NCBI GenBank assembly: GCA_964599875.1
Contig: CAZRHE010000003.1
Coordinates: 1-64,000 of the forward strand
DNA length: 64,000 nt
Direction: 5' to 3'
Source of the DNA: RGIG4097 sp964599875
GTDB taxonomy: Bacteria; Bacillota; Clostridia; Christensenellales; CAG-917
Under the pieces are notes generated by a model. That model ran no database searches. It was not told the DNA's origin and saw only the letters and a program-made list of their open reading frames with translations. Position numbers and translations under genes: made by a program. Positions 52,799 through 61,434 of the stretch are shown here, one piece after another (within the stretch, counting starts at the first letter, position 1; each line of letters begins with the position of its first letter).

Positions 52799-53226
52799 GA
52801 TTTGAACCTTTGCGCTTCGAGCATCTCAAACAGATGGCGGAAATCGAAAGAGAGGCTTTCGACCAACCTTGGACGGAAAATATGTTTATCCCTGAACTCA
52901 GTGCGGACAACGCGTATTATCTCGTGGGCGTCAGGGGGGACGAAGTGCTGTGTTACGGCGGTTTTCACAAGGTGCTCGACGAGGGGCATATAACTAATAT
53001 AGCGGTGAAAAGCACCGAAAGAGGTCGCGGATTTGGCAAATTTTTGATGGCTATGCTCATCTCGAAAGCGAGAGAGGCAGGCATAAAACACTTGACTCTC
53101 GAAGTCAAGTCCACAAACGAAGTGGCGAAAAATATGTACTCGGGATTCGGATTCCGAGTGGAGGGCGTACGCAAGAAGTATTACAACAATCGTGAAGACG
53201 CCCTGATTATGTGGATGGACGTCTAA
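52795..53226 (+). CDS. rimI: Ribosomal protein S18-alanine N-acetyltransferase
   Basis: A 143-aa GNAT acetyltransferase with the acetyl-CoA loop ERGRGFGKFLM (about residues 76-86), NVAKNMYSGFGF-like VAKNMYSGFGFRVEGVRKKYY near the end, and EDALIM at the C-terminus, all typical of RimI. tsaE-tsaB-rimI is a conserved order. Confidence 0.94.
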   Translation: MRFEPLRFEHLKQMAEIEREAFDQPWTENMFIPELSADNAYYLVGVRGDEVLCYGGFHKVLDEGHITNIAVKSTERGRGFGKFLMAMLISKAREAGIKHLTLEVKSTNEVAKNMYSGFGFRVEGVRKKYYNNREDALIMWMDV

Positions 53227-53236
53227 AGGAGGACGT

Positions 53237-53959
53237 ATAAATAAAGTAGTCGTCGGAAAAGGCGAAACGGTTTTGTTTTTACACGGGTGGGGCGGAAGCG
53301 CGTCCGCCTTTTTGTTTGTCGCAAAACGGCTTGCGGGATATAAGTGTATTGCGGTTGATTTCAGCGGTTTCGGGGATAGCGCGGAGCCTGATAGACCTTA
53401 CACCGTCAAGGATTATGCGGACGAAGTTATTTCGCTCCTTCAAGAACTTAAAGAAAACTCTGTGAGCATAGTCGGACATTCGTTCGGCGGAAGAGTAGGA
53501 TTAGAAATCGCGGCGACGCATCCTGAAATAGTCCGCTCTCTCGTGCTCGTGGATTCCGCAGGACTTAAACCGCGCAGAAAACCATCGTTTTATTTGAGAA
53601 TATATCTACATAAATTGCTTGTTAAACTCGGTCGCAAGGGACTGAAAGGCTCGAAAGATTACAGAGTTTTGTCCCCAATTATGAAAGCGACCTTCAAAAA
53701 CGTCGTGACCTACGACCAAAGCGGACTTTTAGATTTGATTAAATGTCCCACGGCGATTTTTTGGGGGAGAAAGGACAAAGAAACTCCGCCTTATATGGCT
53801 AAAAAATTCAAGAAAGGAATAATCGGCAGCGAAATTTTTTGGCTGGACGGCGGACATTTTGCATACGTGGACGACGCGGAAAAGTTTATCGCGGTGTTGC
53901 GCGCGTTTTTATTCGAAACCAAAGAAGGAAAAACTGATTTCGGCGGTAAAAATTGTTAG
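53237..53959 (+). CDS. Alpha/beta hydrolase, apparent ATA start codon
   Basis: A hydrolase of about 240 aa. It has the oxyanion motif FLHGWGGSASAF near residue 14, the nucleophile elbow GHSFGG (about 82-87), a late Asp near PTAIFWGRKDKETP and the His in DGGHFAYV. No ATG, GTG or TTG lies at the expected start. An AGGAGG site at 53227-53232 is followed 4 nt later by ATA (53237), which gives the expected N-terminus with the first strand KVVVGKGETVLFLHG. The only standard alternative is TTG at 53273, which has no ribosome binding site and deletes that strand. The substrate is unknown. Confidence 0.8.
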   Translation: MNKVVVGKGETVLFLHGWGGSASAFLFVAKRLAGYKCIAVDFSGFGDSAEPDRPYTVKDYADEVISLLQELKENSVSIVGHSFGGRVGLEIAATHPEIVRSLVLVDSAGLKPRRKPSFYLRIYLHKLLVKLGRKGLKGSKDYRVLSPIMKATFKNVVTYDQSGLLDLIKCPTAIFWGRKDKETPPYMAKKFKKGIIGSEIFWLDGGHFAYVDDAEKFIAVLRAFLFETKEGKTDFGGKNC

Positions 53960-55539
53960 TAGCGCGCGGAAATTGGTTTTTTATCATGCTGTCCTTGCTT
54001 GCGTCCATATTCATTTCAAGACCGTATCTTTACGTCGCGCAACAGGATAATTACAGAGTTTCCACCATATTCAAAAGCAAACGGCTGAAAGTCGCGTATC
54101 TTATGGATTGGCTTTGTGCGTTGGTGTTTGCGGGGATATATATAGGGCTCAGTTTTTTGCAGTCGAGGATATTCTGGGGATTTTTGGACGCGATGTTTTT
54201 CTTCATAGCGGAAATCACGCTGTATTTTGCGGAGGAAATGCCCGAAAAGAAGAAACCTATGCGATATACAAAACGCGCCGTCCGCGCGCTCGTGGCACTC
54301 GTGACGGTCAATACGACGTTAATTATGCTTACGTTGTTTCATCTCAACGCGGTCGCGAAAGACGCATATTTCAGATATTCGTCCGTATTCGCGTTTCCGA
54401 TAATCTATCCGCTTGTTTTTGCTGTTACGATGAGCGTGATGAACGTTTTCGAACGGCTCAACAATCTACGTTACGAGAGGAAAACGAAAAGGATTTTATC
54501 CGAATATCCGCATCTTATAAAGATAGGAATCACGGGGAGTTACGGCAAAACTTCGGTGAAAAACTTTCTTGCGCATTTGCTCGGCGGAAAATACAAGGTG
54601 CTTGCGTCGCCCGAGAGTTACAACACGCCTATGGGCATTGCGAAAACCGTAAACGCTTTGGACGGTTCCTACGACGTGCTTATAGCGGAAATGGGGGCGA
54701 GAAGAAAGGGGGATATAAAGAAATTGATGAAAATCGTATCCCCCGAAATCGGAGTTTTGACGGGGATAAACGACCAACACCTCGAAACTTTCGGCTCTCG
54801 CGAAAATCTCGTTAGGGAGAAGACGAGAGTGATAAATATGCTCGGAGAGTCGGGGACGGGATTTGCGACGGACGGCGTGAAGAATTACTTCATGGGCGGG
54901 AAAAATCGTATTCCGTATTTCATCGGATTCGATTCAAGCGACGGCGTGTATGCAAGCGATATCGCGGTGACGGGGGAAGGGTCTGTGTTTAATTTGCATT
55001 TCGGAGAGGACGTGTACGTCGCGAAAACCGCACTTCTCGGACTTCACAACGTGGAAAATCTGACTTTGGCGGCGGCTGTCGCCTATTATCTCGGCGTGGA
55101 GTCCGCGTCAATAATCGCGCGGATATCCTCTGTCGAGCCCGTGCCTCACCGCTTGCAACTTATTTCAGCGAACGGCATAAGAATAATCGACGACACTTTC
55201 AACTCAAATCCCGACGGCGCGAAATGCGCACTCGACGCACTCTCTTGCTTTGTCGGGCGAAAGATTTTGGTCACTCCGGGGCTTGTCGAACTCGGAAAGG
55301 CGGAGAGGGAAGAAAATAGAGAAATAGGACGATATGCGGCGGGAATAGCGGATTTAGTCATCCTTATAGGCGGAATCCGCTCGGACGATATCGCAAGAGG
55401 GTTGAAAGACGAGGGGTTCAAAGGAGAGATATTGCGCTTTGAAACCCTTGCGGACGCGGAAAGCGAGTTCGGGAAAATCTTGCATATGGGGGATAATCTT
55501 CTTCTCCTGAACGACTTGCCCGACTTCTACGACGAATAG
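53953..55539 (+). CDS. MurF-like Mur ligase with N-terminal membrane domain
   Basis: A 528-aa protein. Residues about 1-165 contain four or five transmembrane helices, and the rest is a Mur ligase: ATP site GITGSYGKTSVKNFLA (about 193), SYNTPMGIAKTVN, AEMGARRKGDIKK and the C-terminal IIDDTFNSNPDGAKCALDAL with VTPGLVELG. This matches the UDP-MurNAc-tripeptide:D-Ala-D-Ala ligase family, and ddl follows directly, which supports the role in peptidoglycan synthesis. Soluble MurF is about 450 aa, so the membrane domain is an addition. The start is TTG 53953, overlapping the previous stop, or ATG 53986; both keep most of the membrane region. Confidence 0.85.
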   Translation: MLVARGNWFFIMLSLLASIFISRPYLYVAQQDNYRVSTIFKSKRLKVAYLMDWLCALVFAGIYIGLSFLQSRIFWGFLDAMFFFIAEITLYFAEEMPEKKKPMRYTKRAVRALVALVTVNTTLIMLTLFHLNAVAKDAYFRYSSVFAFPIIYPLVFAVTMSVMNVFERLNNLRYERKTKRILSEYPHLIKIGITGSYGKTSVKNFLAHLLGGKYKVLASPESYNTPMGIAKTVNALDGSYDVLIAEMGARRKGDIKKLMKIVSPEIGVLTGINDQHLETFGSRENLVREKTRVINMLGESGTGFATDGVKNYFMGGKNRIPYFIGFDSSDGVYASDIAVTGEGSVFNLHFGEDVYVAKTALLGLHNVENLTLAAAVAYYLGVESASIIARISSVEPVPHRLQLISANGIRIIDDTFNSNPDGAKCALDALSCFVGRKILVTPGLVELGKAEREENREIGRYAAGIADLVILIGGIRSDDIARGLKDEGFKGEILRFETLADAESEFGKILHMGDNLLLLNDLPDFYDE

Positions 55540-55547
55540 GTGGATAT

Positions 55548-56675
55548 ATGAAAATTAAAGTAGCGTTGATTTTCGGCGGACGCTCGGTGGAAAGCGACAT
55601 ATCCGTCATAACCGCAATTCAGGCGTACAAGCACCTTGACGCAAAGTTATACGACGTCGAGCCGATATTCCTTTACGACGGAGATTTCTATATGGGCGGA
55701 ATGAGGACGATATCCGATTTTTCACCTTTCGAGGCGCACAGGCACGAAAAGACGTTGCTGTATTCGGGCGGTTTCTATTCGGTTAAGAGGGGGAAACTCA
55801 AAAAGGTTTTCGCTCCCGACGTCGCGCTTATATGCTGCCACGGCGGGGAGGGGGAAAACGGCACTTTGCAAGGAATGCTTGATTTCTATTCAATTCCGCA
55901 TACGTCCGCGGATATGCTCCCGTCCGCTATATGCATGGACAAGGGAGTGAGCAAAGAGTTTTTCGACAATATGCTTTTGAACGTCGTGCCGTATTCCGTC
56001 GTGTATAAGGGGGATTATATAAGGAGAAAGGAAGATACCATTCGTTATTTAGGAGAAACTCTCGGCTATCCGCTTATCGTCAAGCCCGCACGGCTCGGAA
56101 GCAGTATAGGAATATCCACGGCGGACGGGGCGGACGAACTCGAATACGCAATGGACGTCGCGTGCGAATTCGACGACAAAATTGTGATAGAGCAAAAATT
56201 GACGGAATTTGTCGAAGTCAATTGTGCGGCGTTTAGGGATGAAAACGGGGATATAATCCTGTCCGAAACAGAAACTCCGCTATCCGCGCACGACGTGCTG
56301 ACGTTTGAAGATAAGTACGTGTCAAGAGGAAAAATAGGCGGCGGCGGTCGTGTTATGCCCGCGGATATCGGCGCGCTAAACGAGGTCGTCAAAAACAATA
56401 CGAAACGCATATATGACGCTCTCGAATTGGAAGGGGTGGTCAGGGTGGATTATCTTGCGGATAAAGAAAGAAACAAGGTCTATATCAACGAAATAAACAC
56501 CGTCCCCGGCTCCCTTGCTTACTATCTTTTCGAGGGAATGGGAATATCCTACGAAGAGTTGTTGCGGTGGATGATATCCCGCGCCATGAAAAAAGAAAAA
56601 ACGATCAAACAATCCTTTTCATCGGGCGTCCTCGAAAACTTCCGCATGGGGACGGTCGGAAAGATGAAATTATGA
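55548..56675 (+). CDS. ddl: D-alanine--D-alanine ligase
   Basis: An ATP-grasp enzyme making D-Ala-D-Ala for peptidoglycan. It begins KVALIFGGRSVESDISVIT, with HGGEGENGTLQGMLD near residue 100, YPLIVKPARLGSSIGIS near 176 and INEINTVPGSLAYYLFEGMG near 313. The 375-aa length is normal. It lies 8 nt after the MurF-like gene, whose substrate it supplies. Ligases of the Van type share this fold, but nothing here points to resistance. Confidence 0.93.
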   Translation: MKIKVALIFGGRSVESDISVITAIQAYKHLDAKLYDVEPIFLYDGDFYMGGMRTISDFSPFEAHRHEKTLLYSGGFYSVKRGKLKKVFAPDVALICCHGGEGENGTLQGMLDFYSIPHTSADMLPSAICMDKGVSKEFFDNMLLNVVPYSVVYKGDYIRRKEDTIRYLGETLGYPLIVKPARLGSSIGISTADGADELEYAMDVACEFDDKIVIEQKLTEFVEVNCAAFRDENGDIILSETETPLSAHDVLTFEDKYVSRGKIGGGGRVMPADIGALNEVVKNNTKRIYDALELEGVVRVDYLADKERNKVYINEINTVPGSLAYYLFEGMGISYEELLRWMISRAMKKEKTIKQSFSSGVLENFRMGTVGKMKL

Positions 56676-56691
56676 TTTAAAACAATTAAAA

Positions 56692-56714
56692 ACACGGCAA
56701 ACCGCCGTGTAATT
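56692..56714 (+). terminator. Probable terminator after ddl
   Basis: ACACGGC/GCCGTGT stem with a 5-nt loop, followed by a weak AATTTT run. Confidence 0.65.
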
Positions 56715-56785
56715 TTGTGCACCTAATATAATAATCGATGCACATTTTGCTATGCAATTTGTTCATCGAAAATGGAGGAGCAAAG

Positions 56786-57179
56786 ATGAAAAACAACAGA
56801 ATTTTTATTTTGTTTTTGATTGTTACTTTAGCATTGTGTTTGCTTGTCGCTTGCGACGGATTAGGGGGAGTTAATCGGCATAGTGGTGACTCTCAAAAAG
56901 ATCCTATCAGTGATAGCGTAAATCCGCCTACGGACGATATGGATAATCCGATTAATCCGCCTTCTATAAACGGAAATGAATCGGGTGACGATGAACAAGG
57001 CGGGCAGGAAACCCCTACGTTATGGAAGCAAAATTGCCCCTATTGTTTTGGATGATAATTCTACATTAGTATTGCCTTCAAATCCCATTAAAGAAGATTT
57101 CGTTTTCGAAGGTTGGTATTTGGATAAGAATTTTACACAAAAGTATCGTGATAAATCGTGGTACAAAAGAAGGTATTGA
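56786..57179 (+). pseudogene. Broken lipoprotein gene with an InlB/Flg_new-type repeat
   Basis: A good ribosome binding site (GGAGGAG) and ATG at 56786 open a lipoprotein of 89 codons: signal peptide with lipobox LVAC, then a Pro/Asn/Asp-rich spacer, ending in NCPYCFG and a stop at 57055. In another frame (56976-57179) the sequence continues as KIAPIVLDDNSTLVLPSNP and EDFVFEGWYLDKNFTQKY, the core of a Listeria-Bacteroides (Flg_new) repeat. A frameshift between about 57015 and 57050 therefore splits the gene, and the repeat domain is itself cut short. Regular genes of this kind are much longer. Confidence 0.75.
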
Positions 57180-57251
57180 TTGCACTGCGCAACGCAGTGC
57201 AATGCTACAAGTGTTAAGTAGCTTCGATATGATTTAAATATGAGGTGAGAT

Positions 57252-57866
57252 ATGGAAAATAAAGGTGAGAATAGAGAAGAAGAATTTAATAATAGACAAG
57301 AAAATGGAAACAGTATGAGTGACAAATCTGATGATGAAGTGGATACATCTCAAAAAGACTCTGAAGATGAATATGAAAATAGCGATGATATAGAAAAATT
57401 AAAACTTGTCCACGAAAAACTATGTAGTAAGACGCAAACTTTATTGCAAAAGATAAAAAGCATTGATGAAAAATTAAACATGATTTTAGTTTTCAATGCG
57501 GCTTTGTTCGTGTTGCTCATAGCCGTTTTCCCAATATCTGTAAACAGTGATATCGTCAAAGGCGTGATATTATCGTTTACATGCTTGTTCGTTTTGTCTG
57601 AAATCGCAACTATTTTATTAATCTTGATTGCGATGTTTCCTCGAAAATATCGCAATATAGCCTTAAATGAATACAGTAAATTTGAGTACTATAATCGAAA
57701 TATTCAAAAAATATATGAACAAGAAGTCAATGGAGAATGGAATAGTGCAAAAGATTTGGAAGAAATTTTAGCGTCAAAGTCATCTTTTTCAGTTGTAGTT
57801 ACAATTTTGACAATGATAAATCTAGTTTTTATTATGATAGCAGTTTTGTTAAATGGATTATATTGA
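57252..57866 (+). CDS. Unknown membrane protein, SLATT/DUF5706-like topology
   Basis: A 204-aa protein. A highly charged N-terminus (about 1-55) and a coiled helix (KLVHEKLCSKTQTLLQKIKSIDEKLN) lead into a two-helix membrane hairpin (about 78-130, ending AMFPRKYRN). A soluble helix and a last transmembrane helix (about 178-203) follow. This layout resembles SLATT or DUF5706 effector proteins, which act as membrane-damaging effectors in anti-phage systems, but I see no cyclase or other sensor gene next to it, so function is not assigned. The gene is AT-rich in an AT-rich island, which suggests recent transfer. GAGGTGAG precedes the ATG. Confidence 0.65.
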   Translation: MENKGENREEEFNNRQENGNSMSDKSDDEVDTSQKDSEDEYENSDDIEKLKLVHEKLCSKTQTLLQKIKSIDEKLNMILVFNAALFVLLIAVFPISVNSDIVKGVILSFTCLFVLSEIATILLILIAMFPRKYRNIALNEYSKFEYYNRNIQKIYEQEVNGEWNSAKDLEEILASKSSFSVVVTILTMINLVFIMIAVLLNGLY

Positions 57867-57923
57867 CTGGAAAGCGTGAACGTTTAAAAGAGTAGTACAA
57901 TTTGATAAATGAGGTAAAACTTT

Positions 57924-58121
57924 ATGAGTAAAAAACATAAGAGTACAACTTGTAATATAAATCCCCCTCAAGAATGCGATAATGGTGTCGTCAAGAAATA
58001 TCGTAAAAAACCCAATCGTCATACTATCATCAATCCTCCTAAAGGTAGTGTTATCGGCATGGAATATACAAGTGCATTATTGAGTGGGAGAGGGAAAAAA
58101 CAAAAAAACAGTTCCAATTGA
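57924..58121 (+). CDS. Small basic unknown protein
   Basis: A 65-aa Lys/Asn/Pro-rich protein with two INPP motifs and no membrane segment. The sequence GAGG lies about 10 nt before the ATG. It is 57 nt after the membrane protein gene and similarly AT-rich, so the two may form a pair. Not recognised. Confidence 0.5.
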   Translation: MSKKHKSTTCNINPPQECDNGVVKKYRKKPNRHTIINPPKGSVIGMEYTSALLSGRGKKQKNSSN

Positions 58122-58158
58122 AGTGTTGAATTTTATTGTTTTGGCGATCGTGATATAG

Positions 58159-58361
58159 AAAAGCACCTGCCGTCTGCGCCGCATAAAATCGGGTGTGGGT
58201 GTCCCGCCCCTTATTCAACCAAAACGAAAATTTTGCGGAATATAGGCAGGAGTTGCGGATTACGTTTGATTTGAAGCAAAAAATTTTCGTTGCGGAGTAG
58301 TTTCGTTGCAAGGGACGGCGTGGTGCTTTCAGGGAAAAGCACCTGCCGTCTGCGCCGCAAA
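58159..58361 (-). repeat. Dispersed repeat C, copy 2, flanked by 25-bp direct repeats
   Basis: 58188-58330 is the reverse complement of a repeat C unit (see 20250). It sits between two copies of AAAGCACCTGCCGTCTGCG(CCGCA), starting near 58160 and 58336, 176 bp apart. The second copy also pairs with GGTGCTTTC just before it to form a hairpin. Beyond this I see no gene between 58122 and 58428. Confidence 0.75.
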
Positions 58362-58370
58362 AGAAACTTG

Positions 58371-58399
58371 TTGCGATATAGGGGACGTTGTGGTATTAT
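58371..58399 (+). promoter_or_regulatory. Promoter of icd
   Basis: TTGCGA (58371-58376), a 17-bp spacer and TATTAT (58394-58399). Confidence 0.75.
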
Positions 58400-58428
58400 T
58401 TTTGTAAATCAATCATTTGCAGGTAGTT

Positions 58429-59616
58429 ATGGATAAAATCAGAATGACAACTCCGCTCGTCGAAATGGACGGCGACGAAATGACGCGTATCCTTTGGGCT
58501 TGGGTGAAAGAAATCCTCATCGAGCCTTTCGTGGACCTCAAAACCGAATATTACGACCTTTCCATTCAAAACCGCGACGCAACCGACGACAAAGTCACCG
58601 AGGATGCGGCAAACGCATGTCTTAAATACGGCGTGGGCGTGAAGTGCGCTACAATCACCGCAAACGCGCAAAGAGTAGAGGAGTTCGGACTCAAAAAAAT
58701 GTGGCTCAGCCCCAACGGCACTATCCGCGCGATTATGGACGGCACCGTTTTCCGTGCGCCCATCCTCGTGGACGGCGTGACGCCGCTCGTGCCTACTTGG
58801 ACGAAGCCTATAACCATTGCCCGTCACGCATACGGCGACGTATATAAAAACGTGGAAATCAGAGTGGAGGGCGGAAAGGCGGTCATCGGCGCAAACGGAG
58901 ATGAGAAAGTTATATTCGATTTCGGGGACGGCAAGGGCGTGATTCAAGGCGTGCACAACACGGATAAGAGTATTTCGAGTTTCGCACACAGTTGTTTCAA
59001 ATTCGCACTCGACACAAAGCAAGACTTGTGGTTTGCGACCAAGGACACCATATCCAAAACTTACGACCACCGCTTCAAAGATATCTTCGCGGAGATTTAC
59101 GAGGCGGATTACAAGGACAAATTCAAAGAGGCGGGCATAGAGTATTTCTACACCCTCATAGACGACGCGGTTGCAAGAGTTATTCGCTCGAACGGCGGAT
59201 TCATTTGGGCGTGCAAGAACTACGACGGCGACGTTATGTCCGATATGGTTGCGACTGCGTTCGGCTCTCTTGCTATGATGACGTCCGTGCTCGTATCTCC
59301 TACGGGCGCATACGAATACGAGGCGGCGCACGGCACCGTAACTCGTCACTATCGCAAATGGCAGGCGGGTGAAATCACTTCGACAAACTCCGTAGCGACC
59401 CTTTTCGCTTGGACGGGAGCACTCAAAAAACGCGGCGAAATAGACGATATTCCTGAACTCGTCGCTTTTGCGAATAAACTCGAAAAAGCCACGATCGACA
59501 CCATAGAGAGCGGAGAAATGACGAAAGACCTTGCCTTGCTCTTCAAAAAGGACGGAGTAGAGGTCAAAACCCTCGACAGCAGAGCGTTTTTAGAGGCGAT
59601 TGCAAAAAGAGTTTAA
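58429..59616 (+). CDS. icd: NADP-dependent isocitrate dehydrogenase
   Basis: Converts isocitrate to 2-oxoglutarate. The 395-aa protein is of the homodimeric, eukaryote-like type: PLVEMDGDEMTRILW at the N-terminus, SPNGTIRAIMDGTVFRAPI near residue 90 for substrate binding, and YEYEAAHGTVTRHYRKWQ near 299. Full length. The ATG at 58429 has AGG 5-8 nt upstream. Confidence 0.96.
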   Translation: MDKIRMTTPLVEMDGDEMTRILWAWVKEILIEPFVDLKTEYYDLSIQNRDATDDKVTEDAANACLKYGVGVKCATITANAQRVEEFGLKKMWLSPNGTIRAIMDGTVFRAPILVDGVTPLVPTWTKPITIARHAYGDVYKNVEIRVEGGKAVIGANGDEKVIFDFGDGKGVIQGVHNTDKSISSFAHSCFKFALDTKQDLWFATKDTISKTYDHRFKDIFAEIYEADYKDKFKEAGIEYFYTLIDDAVARVIRSNGGFIWACKNYDGDVMSDMVATAFGSLAMMTSVLVSPTGAYEYEAAHGTVTRHYRKWQAGEITSTNSVATLFAWTGALKKRGEIDDIPELVAFANKLEKATIDTIESGEMTKDLALLFKKDGVEVKTLDSRAFLEAIAKRV

Positions 59617-59631
59617 GGAAAGGATAAAATT

Positions 59632-59658
59632 AAACCCACCGATTTCGGTGGGTTTTTT
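59632..59658 (+). terminator. Terminator after icd
   Basis: ACCCACCGA/TCGGTGGGT stem followed by six T. It lies between the convergent ends of icd and the next gene. Confidence 0.92.
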
Positions 59659-59659
59659 A

Positions 59660-60475
59660 CTATTTTGCGACTACGTAATTTCCTATGATTTCGATTGAAT
59701 TTTGCAAGTTCCTCGGAATATAGAGCCTTATTTGATTTTCCGCCTCGTTTTCAGAAAACAGGAAGAAAAGCATATTGTTCATGGCGTTATCCGCGACGGG
59801 CGGGACGCCGTCCGAGATTTTTATCGTGCCCTCGGTTTTATTCAAAGAGGTTTCGATTGCAGAGGGATACTTTTGATATCCAGTGACCGTGACGAAAGCG
59901 TCGTTATCGACGTAGAAGACCGCAATGTTTTTATAGTCGAGGTTGAGGACGATTTTCGTGATTTTGTAGTCGTCCGTCGTGTCGAATTTGACTTCATATG
60001 TCTTCGTTTCCTCGAAATATCCGTTTTCTTCCATATACGTGCTTCTTTCAGATACCCACTTCGCAGGGTCGATTGAGCCTAAAAACGCGGATACTATCAC
60101 GCAAATCGAGCCGACGAGCATCACGAGCAAACTGATATTCGTGAAAGAGAAGGGATTCTTTTTGATTTCCGTCTTTTGTTCTCGAGCGATGAATTTTTCT
60201 CTCTCGTTGTAGTAGGCAAGATATCTTCTGAATCCTTGTATGGAGAGAAGTCCTATCCCGATTGCGAGCACTCCCGCGCCGAAAAGCACATTGAACATCA
60301 TCCCCGACGACGTCGCCGCAATGAGAGTTATCGCATATATGACAAGAAGAAGTCCTCCGCCGAAAAGCGCAATCATAAGCGCAACCAACAGCACGAAAGG
60401 TACGTGTAGCAAAACTCTGCGAAATATATCTTTCGAAGTGAGGGTAATATTATCTTTTTTCAAATCCTTTTCCAT
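59660..60475 (-). CDS. Unknown membrane protein with DUF4097-like C-terminal domain
   Basis: A 271-aa protein. Transmembrane helices lie at about 25-45, 50-75 and 113-135. The C-terminal domain (about 150-271) is made of short strands (KIVLNLDYKNIAVFYV, IRLYIPRNLQNSIEI) that look like a DUF4097 beta-solenoid-like domain, common in envelope-stress or membrane-associated proteins. No enzymatic motif is seen. Confidence 0.65.
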   Translation of the reverse strand: MEKDLKKDNITLTSKDIFRRVLLHVPFVLLVALMIALFGGGLLLVIYAITLIAATSSGMMFNVLFGAGVLAIGIGLLSIQGFRRYLAYYNEREKFIAREQKTEIKKNPFSFTNISLLVMLVGSICVIVSAFLGSIDPAKWVSERSTYMEENGYFEETKTYEVKFDTTDDYKITKIVLNLDYKNIAVFYVDNDAFVTVTGYQKYPSAIETSLNKTEGTIKISDGVPPVADNAMNNMLFFLFSENEAENQIRLYIPRNLQNSIEIIGNYVVAK

Positions 60476-60647
60476 AACGCATATATTTTATATATATAAA
60501 TTATAAAAGTCAATCGAATATGCGAAGAAGGGGTTCTATGCCGCCGCGCCCGCGCATATTCTATACGGATAAAAAGACGAAATCCGTACGAAATCAACAA
60601 AAATCGTCAATTTGTGCGGTAAAAAAAGTTATATATTGAGGTGGAGG

Positions 60648-61412
60648 GTGTTCGTAACCGTTAGTAAAAAGAGTATAATCGTCGTAGCGGCAGTCGCGAT
60701 ATTGTTTGCCGTGCTGTGCGCGGGAGTAGGCGTAACGTCGTCCGCGCAAGTATTCTTCGGAGAAAGCACGAGAAAAGTCCCCGTGTACTCGGTCGAAACG
60801 GACGAAAAGGTCATTGCGCTCACGTTCGACGCGGCGTGGGGAGCGGACAAGACGCTTGGCATAATCGATATTCTAAACGACTATAATGCGCACGCGACCT
60901 TCTTTCTCGTCGGTTTTTGGATAGACAAATATCAGGATGAGGTCAAGGCGATTGCGGATGCGGGACTGGATATCGGCAACCACTCCGAAAACCACTTGAA
61001 TATGCCTCGACTTGCAAAAAACAAAATGCGGGAAGAAATATCTTCGGTCAACGAAAAAATCTTCGCGCTTACGGGAAAAACGCCGAAATACTTCCGCGCG
61101 CCGTACGGAGATTACGACAATTCCCTCATGACCGTCCTCGACGAAATGAATATGACGGGAGTGCAGTGGAGTATAGACACGTTGGATTGGAAAGGATTGT
61201 CCGCGGCGCAGATATCCGAAAGAGTTTTGCCAAAGGCAAAAAGCGGGGATATCGTGCTCTTCCACAACAATTCCGACCACGTTTTGGACGCTCTCCCTAT
61301 AGTCCTCGAGGGACTGAAACAAAAGGGATTCAAATTCGTTGCGCTGTCCGAAATGGTCGCAACGGAGAATTATTATACGGATTCGCAAGGAGTCCAGCAC
61401 AAACAAAATTAG
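60648..61412 (+). CDS. Polysaccharide deacetylase, PdaB-like (sporulation type)
   Basis: A 254-aa NodB-domain enzyme with an N-terminal membrane anchor or signal. Motif 1 is LTFDAAWG (FDxxWG rather than TFDDG, as in PdaB), motif 2 HSENHLNMPRL, motif 3 RAPYGDYD, and later WSIDTLDWKG and IVLFHNN. PdaB proteins are needed for spore cortex or late sporulation. GTG 60648 is chosen as the start because GAGG lies 5 nt upstream; a TTG at 60612 is the alternative. Confidence 0.86.
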   Translation: MFVTVSKKSIIVVAAVAILFAVLCAGVGVTSSAQVFFGESTRKVPVYSVETDEKVIALTFDAAWGADKTLGIIDILNDYNAHATFFLVGFWIDKYQDEVKAIADAGLDIGNHSENHLNMPRLAKNKMREEISSVNEKIFALTGKTPKYFRAPYGDYDNSLMTVLDEMNMTGVQWSIDTLDWKGLSAAQISERVLPKAKSGDIVLFHNNSDHVLDALPIVLEGLKQKGFKFVALSEMVATENYYTDSQGVQHKQN

Positions 61413-61434
61413 AAACACGATAAGGAGAATAAAA

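Noticed and set aside
57252..58121. Pycsar-type anti-phage system
   Set aside because: Only the possible effector topology is present. There is no cyclase gene beside it.
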